From CAZJHX01 sp964545715 (GTDB lineage: Bacteria > Myxococcota_A > UBA9042 > GCA-2863065): a stretch of 63,104 bases of DNA. This document shows, one piece after another, positions 46,846-53,779 of the stretch. The translations under genes and the position numbers were made by a program. Every line of letters starts with the position of its first letter. Within the stretch, counting starts at the first letter, position 1. A model generated the notes under the pieces. The model had not been told where the DNA came from, ran no database searches, and saw only the letters and a list, made by a program, of their open reading frames with translations. The DNA is taken from positions 1 through 63,104 of the forward strand of contig CAZJHX010000055.1 of NCBI GenBank assembly GCA_964545715.1, in the 5' to 3' direction.

Positions 46846-47293
46846 CTGGAACACAGGCGCCGTTTTGGCAGGCCAGACCGTCCTTGCAGTACAGCCCCTC
46901 GCCCGAATCGCACGCAGCACAGTGAAAATCGGTGCACAGATTGGACGGGCAGTCGGCGTCATCCCGACACGGAAAACACTTGTTGGACACGCACACCAGG
47001 CTCTTGGGGCAGTGCACATCGTGCTCACACATCACGCAGATGCTGGCCTGCGGGGTCAGCTCGTCAACCTTGCAGATCTTTCGCTTGGGCAGCCCCCCGC
47101 AGTCCGCGTTGTCAGCGCAGCTCTTGGGGGGCGGCTCCACGATGATAGGGGCGCAGCGCGTGCCCAGACACACCAGGCCCTCACCACACAGCCGGGTGTT
47201 GTTGCAGCGCAGACCTTGAATGGGCGTGAGCTCGACGCACCCGTGCAGCGCCATCAGCATGGCGACCACCACGAGTCGTCTGCCACCCCTCAT
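46814..47293 (-). CDS. Small Cys-rich lipoprotein of the sigma/caspase operon
   Basis: The 159-residue protein has lipobox MALHGC (Cys19) and about 16 cysteines in CxxxxxC units (CADNADCGG, CEHDVHCPKSLVC, CRDDADCPSNLC, CQNGACVPE), the same style as the N-terminus of the downstream giant lipoprotein. Its stop is 9 bases before that gene and its start 16 bases after the caspase gene. Probably a disulfide-stabilised surface partner. No enzymatic motif. Confidence 0.8.
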   Translation of the reverse strand: MRGGRRLVVVAMLMALHGCVELTPIQGLRCNNTRLCGEGLVCLGTRCAPIIVEPPPKSCADNADCGGLPKRKICKVDELTPQASICVMCEHDVHCPKSLVCVSNKCFPCRDDADCPSNLCTDFHCAACDSGEGLYCKDGLACQNGACVPESFDERQTGS

Positions 47294-47309
47294 CGTCTCC
47301 GAGGACTCC

Positions 47310-48860
47310 TTAAAAATCCGTGCTCAGCGTTACCCCGCCGGGCGTCACGTTGACCTTCAGAGGCGGACGGTACTTCGTGGTCTCAAAGCGCTTGTCCAGG
47401 ACAAACCACACCACGCTGCCGATCGCCGCCGCACCGCCCACGCCGTACATCGCATAGGCCGCGGTCATATTGGTCTCGATTCGCTCGTTTACAAAGCGGC
47501 CGTCGTCAGCCCACACCGGCGCCTCGTCCGCCGCGTTCAGCGCCGCGACATGAAACGCCAAGCCGCCGCCAAGCGCGCCCAGGCCCGAGCCCAGCAGGCT
47601 CCATGCCGCACCGTTGCGATACCACTCGATCCGCTCGAACCGCTCGACCACCAGGCTGTCCTGGTAGTTCTTGCGCAGCCACTCCCGCGCCGCCGCCGGG
47701 CCCTGCGCCCGAGCAAAGAGGCGCTCCTCGAAATACTCGTCCGGACCACGCTTGGCCAGCACCGTACGGTCGGTCTTGACCAGCTGTGCCAGCGTCAGGT
47801 CGCCCTTCGCGCCCTTGGGCACCACGTACTCGCTCTTGCCGCTGACCAGCCGGAAGCCGCCCGAGCTGGGCACGCCCAGCCAGAACGTGTGGCCCGCGCT
47901 CTTATGGAAGTCGGCGTACCGCAGCAGCTCGCTGTTGAGCAGGTGCGTCTTGCCCTGGAAGCGCCCCTCCATTCGCACGCGCGCCGGGAACTTCGCGTCC
48001 GCAAACGACATCAGCGGCATGTTGGGCGCCGACAGCGGCGGCCGAATGTACGGCTTCACGCGGTAGATCTCGTTGTGCACCTCAGCGTTGGCCGTAGCGA
48101 CAAACGCCGCCAGCTCCGCAAAGCTGACCTTGGCATCGTCGTTGAGATCCGCCGGCCCCAGCAGCGCCGACCGCACCTCGTGGCTGAAGATCCCCGACAG
48201 GTACTTGCCCCACTCATGAACCTCGCCCACGCTGGACGAGCTGAGGATCACGCCCACATTGGGATAGTCCTCCAGCTTCAGGCTCGTGCGCCGCACCTTA
48301 CGCCGGTCGGACCCACGGCTGTTGACCAGCAGCGCCGCGTTGCAGGCGTCGACCATCAGCACCACGTGATGCGGCGTCTCGCCCTCCGTCGGACCCAGCA
48401 CGTCATAATAGATGTCACGGGTCGTCAGCCGCCCGTCCGCCAGGTGCACGTAGCCGCGCCCCTCCTGGTCGTAGTTGCCGTGCCCGCTGTACACGAAAAA
48501 GAGCACCGGCTGGTCGCCCCGGGCCTTGTCACGCGCCATCTGGGCACGCAGCGACTTCAGCGCGGCAAACACGTTTTTGCGTGTCGGCGCCTTGGCGTTC
48601 TGTGCCCCGAAGACCCGCTTGGAGTCCGCGTCCAGAGCTGTCAGCAGCACGGTCCGCTTGGTGGTGACCTTCAGCAGCTGCGCGTACTTAACCGCGTCAT
48701 CGTCGGCGTATCGAAGCGCCGCCAGGTCGCTGTCATCGGAGTCGTTGTAGCCGATCACCAACGCATAACGGGCCCAGCCCGCCGTCGCCGTGGATGCTGT
48801 AAACAGCACACATAATGCGGCCACGACGAGTAACCCCCGCGCATATAAACGCTTACTCAT
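47310..48860 (-). CDS. Caspase-like (peptidase C14) protein with EF-hand and TM segments
   Basis: The 516-residue protein has a Sec signal (about 1-27) and a caspase/metacaspase domain with the catalytic His127 (FFVYSGHGNYD) and Cys173 (LMVDACNAALL). A calcium-loop-like segment DLNDDAKVSFAEL (about 238-250) follows. The C-terminus has hydrophobic segments (about 430-450 and 470-490). Export would place the peptidase in the envelope with short C-terminal loops. Metacaspase-type enzymes cleave after Arg/Lys, often Ca-dependently. Its start overlaps the anti-sigma-like stop by 8 bases. Confidence 0.88.
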   Translation of the reverse strand: MSKRLYARGLLVVAALCVLFTASTATAGWARYALVIGYNDSDDSDLAALRYADDDAVKYAQLLKVTTKRTVLLTALDADSKRVFGAQNAKAPTRKNVFAALKSLRAQMARDKARGDQPVLFFVYSGHGNYDQEGRGYVHLADGRLTTRDIYYDVLGPTEGETPHHVVLMVDACNAALLVNSRGSDRRKVRRTSLKLEDYPNVGVILSSSSVGEVHEWGKYLSGIFSHEVRSALLGPADLNDDAKVSFAELAAFVATANAEVHNEIYRVKPYIRPPLSAPNMPLMSFADAKFPARVRMEGRFQGKTHLLNSELLRYADFHKSAGHTFWLGVPSSGGFRLVSGKSEYVVPKGAKGDLTLAQLVKTDRTVLAKRGPDEYFEERLFARAQGPAAAREWLRKNYQDSLVVERFERIEWYRNGAAWSLLGSGLGALGGGLAFHVAALNAADEAPVWADDGRFVNERIETNMTAAYAMYGVGGAAAIGSVVWFVLDKRFETTKYRPPLKVNVTPGGVTLSTDF

Positions 48861-49758
48861 CGGGTTGCCTCCTCATGCCTGGCTCGACCTCCAAGTCCAG
48901 GATACGAATTCTACCGGTTGAGGTGAGCTTCAGCGAAGCCTCCAGCCAGGTCTCTACAGGTACGAAGTCCGGTCGCGAGCTCAGCGCCTCGGCCACCAGG
49001 GTCACGCTGACGGGCTCATCCGTGAACAGCGCCACGACTTGGAGCGAGCCCACTTTGTGACGGCCGGACAGCTTGATCTCGAACGGATCCGCGCGTCCAC
49101 CCAGCGGTATGGACCGACCGCGCTCGGCGGCGATGCTGCCGTCCTCACCGTGCTCGGGATCCGGCGCATACCACAGCGGGAAGCCGTCCTGGAGGCCGAA
49201 CACAAACACGTTGGGGAAGAGGTCGACCTCGCGGGTCGTATAGATGCGCATGTACTCGTCGATGTGCAGCGCCGTGTCGCCGGCGACGGCCTCGTACTCC
49301 GTCGAGTCCTCGGTCACGCCCGACACGCCGATACCGACGGTCAAATCAAACGTGATGCCGCGCGAGCCGATGTACACGTCTTCGGTGGGAACCACCCGCT
49401 CAACCGTATCTGTCTGACCAACCACCAGGAGCGCTGCCACAGCTGCGCTGGCAAGTGCGAGAGGCTTGAGCCAGGAGGCAAACCGCTCCCAGATGGACGA
49501 CTGGCTCGCCTCTACGCTCTCTACGGCATCCAACACGGCCAGCATCATCCGCCGGCGTTCGTGTCCACTGGGGAGCATGGGATCGGCGCCAACCATTAGC
49601 CGATGCATCGAAACAGCCCGATCGTAAGCGCGCGCGCACTCCTCCGACTCCCGCATAGCGGTTCGCATGGACAGGTCGTCGTCCATGGCCCACTCGGCGG
49701 CGGGGTCGAGGTAACGCTGCAAAAGCGCCCCGAACTTTCGGTGCTCAGCTGATCCCAT
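48853..49758 (-). CDS. Membrane anti-sigma-like regulator
   Basis: The 301-residue protein has a cytoplasmic helical N-domain (about 1-95) with EECARAYDRAVSMHRLM, placed like the anti-sigma helix but without a full HxxxCxxC zinc motif. One membrane helix follows (about 98-115), then a beta-rich periplasmic domain. It overlaps the ECF sigma gene by 14 bases, the usual sigma/anti-sigma arrangement. It probably sequesters the sigma factor until an envelope signal, perhaps proteolysis, releases it. Confidence 0.75.
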   Translation of the reverse strand: MGSAEHRKFGALLQRYLDPAAEWAMDDDLSMRTAMRESEECARAYDRAVSMHRLMVGADPMLPSGHERRRMMLAVLDAVESVEASQSSIWERFASWLKPLALASAAVAALLVVGQTDTVERVVPTEDVYIGSRGITFDLTVGIGVSGVTEDSTEYEAVAGDTALHIDEYMRIYTTREVDLFPNVFVFGLQDGFPLWYAPDPEHGEDGSIAAERGRSIPLGGRADPFEIKLSGRHKVGSLQVVALFTDEPVSVTLVAEALSSRPDFVPVETWLEASLKLTSTGRIRILDLEVEPGMRRQPDE

Positions 49759-50323
49759 TTTCCTTCAGGTACCGCGTCATTCTACGGTGCAAAAGTGCAA
49801 TTATCTTGCGAACTTTATAGCGGGTGATCCCCACGTCGACTGCAATCTTCTCCTCGGCTTCTCCCTCCAGAAAGTAGGCGGCCAGAATCGTCTTGTCCGG
49901 CTCGGTGTCGACCGAGTCCTTGAACTGCTTCATCACGGCCTGTTGTTGGGCACTTATTAAACGATCGTCCACGCCGTCGGGCGGGACCTCGAGCTCGGGC
50001 TGGCCGTCGGTCCGGGCAAAGCGCGCCGACTTCTCGAGCATGCGGCGGCACACGTTCTGTGCGATGCCCCGCAGGTACTTGCTGTACGGGTCGACTCCGT
50101 TGTAGCGCAGGCGCGCCTTCTCCTCGAAGGCGGCGGCAAAGACGTTCTGGATGGCATCGTCGCGATCCGACGGGTTGAAAAACCCTCGGAAGTTTCCCGA
50201 GCCTCGTGTGGCTACGGTTGCGGCGATCGGAAAGTACACGCGGTACACCTCGGTAAGGGCCCATCTCTGCCCACGTCGAAACGCTTCGCGAACCTTCGCG
50301 TCGTCTCTCAGTAGGTCGTCCAC
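49745..50323 (-). CDS. ECF-type RNA polymerase sigma factor
   Basis: The 192-residue protein has a region 2-like helix set (ALTEVYRVYFPIAA, then DRDDAIQNVFAAAFEEKARL, then SKYLRGIAQNVCRRMLEK). Region 4 ends in the helix-turn-helix EEKIAVDVGITRYKVRKIIALLHRRM. The start is GTG at 50323 behind an AAGGGA ribosome site. An AAAGTTT/ACGAA/TTCGTAAGGG motif shared with the Kazal-repeat gene lies directly upstream, suggesting autoregulation. First gene of the anti-sigma/caspase/lipoprotein operon. Confidence 0.9.
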   Translation of the reverse strand: MDDLLRDDAKVREAFRRGQRWALTEVYRVYFPIAATVATRGSGNFRGFFNPSDRDDAIQNVFAAAFEEKARLRYNGVDPYSKYLRGIAQNVCRRMLEKSARFARTDGQPELEVPPDGVDDRLISAQQQAVMKQFKDSVDTEPDKTILAAYFLEGEAEEKIAVDVGITRYKVRKIIALLHRRMTRYLKENGIS

Positions 50324-50327
50324 ATGT

Positions 50328-50365
50328 CCCTTACGAATTCACCGTCGCTTCGTTGAAAAAACTTT
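50328..50365 (-). promoter_or_regulatory. Shared motif upstream of ECF sigma gene
   Basis: On the minus strand the order is AAAGTTT, TTTCA, ACGAA, 11 bases, TTCGTAAGGGA, then the GTG start 3 bases on. It matches the site at 46811-46845 block for block, with a 3-base difference only between AAAGTTT and ACGAA. It fills most of the 46-base gap after tyrS. Candidate self-promoter or inverted-repeat operator. Confidence 0.5.
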
Positions 50366-50369
50366 GTCT

Positions 50370-51602
50370 TTAGTCGGAAGGAAACACCAGAAAGTGCTTC
50401 TTCTTCTTTCCCAGACCGAGCATCAGGTACCGCCCAAACAGCAGGTCGTCAGCCGAAACCGTGGCACTGCTCATGTCCCGCTTCTGCTCGTTGACGTAGA
50501 CGCCACCTTGCTTCAGCAGCCGCTTGGATTGCCCTCTTGAGCCCGTGACGTGCGCCGCGATCTCCACGAGGTCCGTGCTGCGAGCGTCAAGCTCGGTGCG
50601 GATGCTGGAGGTCACGGCCAAGAGCTCCGGCTCGGCCAGGTCGAGGTAGCCGCCGCCAAACAGCAGCTTCGGCGCGTCGGCCGCAAACGCCGCCGCCTTG
50701 TCGCCGTGAATCATAGTCGTGAACTCAAGCGCCAGCCGTTTCTGAGCCACCTGCGGCGGCAGCGACTCGATCTCCTCAGGCGGCACAAACGTCAGAAACT
50801 TCAGATAGTTGCCAACATCCGCGTCGTCCGTGTTGACCAGAAACTGGTACAGCTTGAACGCGCTGGTTTTGGCGCCATCCAGCCACACGGCGCCGTCGGT
50901 GGTTTTGCCGACTTTGTTGCCGCTCTTGTCGGTCAGCAGCGGCTGTACGCAGCCCCACGCCTGACCGCCCGTCACGCGCCGGATGAGGTCCGACCCGGCC
51001 GTGATATTGCCCCACTGATCGGAGCCGCCGCACTGCAGCACGCATTTATGGGTGCGGTACAGGTGCAGGAAATCGTAGGCCTGCAGCAGCATGTAGGAGA
51101 ACTCGGTGTACGAGATCCCGCTGTCCATGCGCCCTTTGACAGACTCTTTCTGCAGCATGACGTTGACGCTGAAGTGCTTGCCGACGTCGCGCAGAAACTC
51201 CAGGTAGGAGAACGGCCCGATCCAGTCCGCGTTGTCCACCAGCACGGCCTGGTTGGGGGCGTCCTCGCTGAAGTCCACAAACCGCGACAGCTGCTGCTTG
51301 ATGCAGTCGGTGTTGTGCTTCAGCGTCTCGGCGGTCTGCAGATTGCGCTCTTTGGACTTGCCGCTGGGATCGCCCACCAGGCCGGTCGCGCCACCCGCCA
51401 GCACCACCGGCTTGTGCCCATAACGCTGCATGCGGGCCAGCGTCAGCAGCGGCACCATGTTGCCCACGTGCAGGGAGTCGGCGGTCGGGTCGAAGCCCGC
51501 ATAGACCACGATAGGCGGGCCGTTGAGGAGCTCCGCAACCTTCTCGTCGTCCGTCGTGTCGTAGATCAGCCCGCGGGCTTTCAGATCGGAGAAGCAGTCC
51601 AT
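50370..51602 (-). CDS. tyrS: Tyrosyl-tRNA synthetase
   Basis: The 410-residue class I synthetase has the HIGH-type motif HVGN (45-48), tRNA/tyrosine pocket segments (YAGFDPTADSLH; QCGGSDQWGNI), the KMSKS equivalent KVGKT (230-234) and a C-terminal S4 RNA-binding domain (about 340-400: GGVYVNEQKRDMSS). The length fits the bacterial TyrRS-H/TyrZ branch with KFGKT-like signature. It lies 7 bases after a surface lipoprotein gene, an odd operon partner for a housekeeping enzyme. Confidence 0.95.
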   Translation of the reverse strand: MDCFSDLKARGLIYDTTDDEKVAELLNGPPIVVYAGFDPTADSLHVGNMVPLLTLARMQRYGHKPVVLAGGATGLVGDPSGKSKERNLQTAETLKHNTDCIKQQLSRFVDFSEDAPNQAVLVDNADWIGPFSYLEFLRDVGKHFSVNVMLQKESVKGRMDSGISYTEFSYMLLQAYDFLHLYRTHKCVLQCGGSDQWGNITAGSDLIRRVTGGQAWGCVQPLLTDKSGNKVGKTTDGAVWLDGAKTSAFKLYQFLVNTDDADVGNYLKFLTFVPPEEIESLPPQVAQKRLALEFTTMIHGDKAAAFAADAPKLLFGGGYLDLAEPELLAVTSSIRTELDARSTDLVEIAAHVTGSRGQSKRLLKQGGVYVNEQKRDMSSATVSADDLLFGRYLMLGLGKKKKHFLVFPSD

Positions 51603-51609
51603 CGCGCTT

Positions 51610-53649
51610 TTATAGCGCGGACAGGCCCACGCCTCCAGGGTAGCCGTAGCTCACGTCCTTGTCGTAGCCGTAGACGATCACTGAGACCGGCTTCTCGGAG
51701 ACCACGGTGTGCACGCCGTCTTCGACCTCGGTGCGATAGACCCGGTACGTGCTGCCGCCGATGGCCTCAAACGATGAGTCCGCCACCGGGTTGCCGTCCA
51801 GGGTCACGCCCGCGCCGGTCTCGGCCACGATGTTGATGTAGTCGTTGGCGTAGCTGTTGGGCGTCAAGAACACGTAGCTCTCGCGCCACTGCTGCACGGG
51901 CACGCCCAGGATCAGCGCGGGATCACCCACCGGCGCGCACTGGGCCTGGAAGCACGTATGCCCCCCGGGACAGTCGCTGTTGCTGCCGCACGCGGGCGGC
52001 ATGCACTGACCGATAAAGCACGAGTAGTTGTTGGGGCAGTCGCTGTTATCAAAGCAGGAGCCGGCGCCGCCGGAGCCCATGACGACCTCGAAGCTGGAGG
52101 CCAGGAACTGGGCCACCATGATCGGCTTGTCCGCCTTGACCGTGAACGAGGTGTCCGCGGAGAACTCGATAAAGCCGCCTGCCTGCAGCACCTGTACGGG
52201 CGGACTGGTGACCGCGGGGTTGAACTGCACGGTGGTCCCGTCCTCGGCGGCCAGCACGCGGAACCAGTCCTTTTCGATGCCGCGCTCCATGCTGCGCGTC
52301 ATGATGTACTCGCTGCCCCAGGCGGTGACGGGCACCATCTGCTGCTCGAGGTGGTCGGCGCAGCATTGGTCGCTGGTGACGGCCGCCTCGTGCCCGCTGA
52401 AGACGGCCACGGGGCCGTCCGCTTTGACGTGCGTGCCGGTGAGATCGCCGTTGGGCTGGTCCGACTCGATGTTGACCACCTCGCCCTGGGCCAGTTCGAA
52501 GGTGTAGCTGTCCCAGGCTGTGATGGCCGGAATGCCGGCGCCGCCCAGGGTCTGGACCGCAGGCGTGATGGTCACGCTGGTGATCGCCTCGCTGATGCCC
52601 ACGACGGTAACGAAGCCGCGGAACTTGGTGTCGATCTGCCGGTGGCTCATCGCGTAATACTCGTTGCCCAGCCCCGCCGCCGGCAGCAGCACCGACGCGT
52701 CGTTGGAGAACACGCCCTCGTTGCTGAGCGGGTTGAACTGGTAGACGGTGATCGGCTGGTCGGAGTCGATGCGAAAGCTGTTCTGCGACTTGCCGGTGTC
52801 CTGCATCCCGGCGGACGACGGCAGCAGGAAGGTCTCAAGCGACCGTGGCTGCACCGTCTTCGTGTCCGTCACTCCGTCGGGCCGCGACACGGTCACCTCG
52901 GTGGGCAGCGTCTCGGACGTGTTGGAGACCACTACCGCGAACTGAGCGCTCCAGGCGTCCAGCAATCCGCCGAGGCCTTGATCCACCGCGTTGTCCAGGT
53001 CGACCGCAAAGAAGCCGCACCCGGCGTTGGTGTTGGCCTTGAAGTCGGCCCCGCACGGGCTCAAGCACACGCCCAGCAGGCACTGCAAGCCGGCGTCGCT
53101 GCAGTCCTGGGTCTGCACCCACTCACTGCCGTCGGTCTTGCACTCGAACGCGGTGCCGCCGACGCATTTCTTGGTGCTGGGGTAGCAGTTGAAGCACTGG
53201 CCCGCGTTGCAGGTCCCGTCCGCCGGGCAGGTCTCCAAAATGTCGAACCCGCTCTGGTTGTCGTTGCAGGTGACGACCTGGTTGCCGCTGCACAGCTTCT
53301 GGCCCGGATTGCAGGCCAGACACGTCCCGTTGAAGCAGATGTTGGCGCCGCAGTCGGCGTCGCTCAAGCAAGCGACACACAGGCCCTCCAGGCAGAATGG
53401 CAGGTAGGCTGGACAGTCCGGGTCGGCTTCGCATTGCGGTCCGACCGGCGGCTTGGGTGTCCCGTCGCCGGTGCCGGTGTCGCTGCCGGTGCCTACGCCC
53501 GTCCCGTCGCCGGTTGAGCCGGTGCCGTCACCAAAACCCGACGTGCCCGTGTCGCCCGTCCCGTCCTTGTCTTTGTTACTACTGCGAGGGGGCTCGGCAC
53601 TACAGGCGAACACCATCAACGCAACACTCGATATGGCCATCCAACGCAT
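51610..53649 (-). CDS. IgGFc-binding-like surface lipoprotein
   Basis: The protein of about 680 residues has lipobox MVFAC, a TG-rich linker (GTGDTGTSGFGDGTG type), several Cys-rich CxxxxxC units (to about 200), and then a beta-rich domain starting NAGCGFFAVDLDN. This matches the IgGFc_binding family (PF17517 style): FAVVVSNTSETLPTEVTV, QPITVYQFNPL, ASVLLPAAGLGNEYYA, GPVAVFSGHEA. A second Cys cluster is inserted late (about 550-590). It is probably an adhesin or surface recognition protein. ATG 53649 gives the best signal peptide; TTG 53667 is possible. Confidence 0.82.
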   Translation of the reverse strand: MRWMAISSVALMVFACSAEPPRSSNKDKDGTGDTGTSGFGDGTGSTGDGTGVGTGSDTGTGDGTPKPPVGPQCEADPDCPAYLPFCLEGLCVACLSDADCGANICFNGTCLACNPGQKLCSGNQVVTCNDNQSGFDILETCPADGTCNAGQCFNCYPSTKKCVGGTAFECKTDGSEWVQTQDCSDAGLQCLLGVCLSPCGADFKANTNAGCGFFAVDLDNAVDQGLGGLLDAWSAQFAVVVSNTSETLPTEVTVSRPDGVTDTKTVQPRSLETFLLPSSAGMQDTGKSQNSFRIDSDQPITVYQFNPLSNEGVFSNDASVLLPAAGLGNEYYAMSHRQIDTKFRGFVTVVGISEAITSVTITPAVQTLGGAGIPAITAWDSYTFELAQGEVVNIESDQPNGDLTGTHVKADGPVAVFSGHEAAVTSDQCCADHLEQQMVPVTAWGSEYIMTRSMERGIEKDWFRVLAAEDGTTVQFNPAVTSPPVQVLQAGGFIEFSADTSFTVKADKPIMVAQFLASSFEVVMGSGGAGSCFDNSDCPNNYSCFIGQCMPPACGSNSDCPGGHTCFQAQCAPVGDPALILGVPVQQWRESYVFLTPNSYANDYINIVAETGAGVTLDGNPVADSSFEAIGGSTYRVYRTEVEDGVHTVVSEKPVSVIVYGYDKDVSYGYPGGVGLSAL

Positions 53650-53700
53650 CAGCAAATCCAACTTCAAGGGGTCCAGGCCAGCGATGCACTATACACCTCC

Positions 53701-53729
53701 TTGACCCCGAAAGAACCACTATTTATAAC
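53701..53729 (+). promoter_or_regulatory. Sigma70-type promoter, TTGACC-N17-TATAAC
   Basis: A -35 TTGACC (53701-53706) and -10 TATAAC (53724-53729) with ideal 17-base spacing lie 50 bases before the VKOR-fusion gene. The expected transcript start is near 53736. It is the best consensus promoter I found in the window. Confidence 0.72.
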
Positions 53730-53779
53730 CCCTTCGCGACGCTGTCCTGCTGCAGAAGCAAGCACTGAGAGGAGCATTG

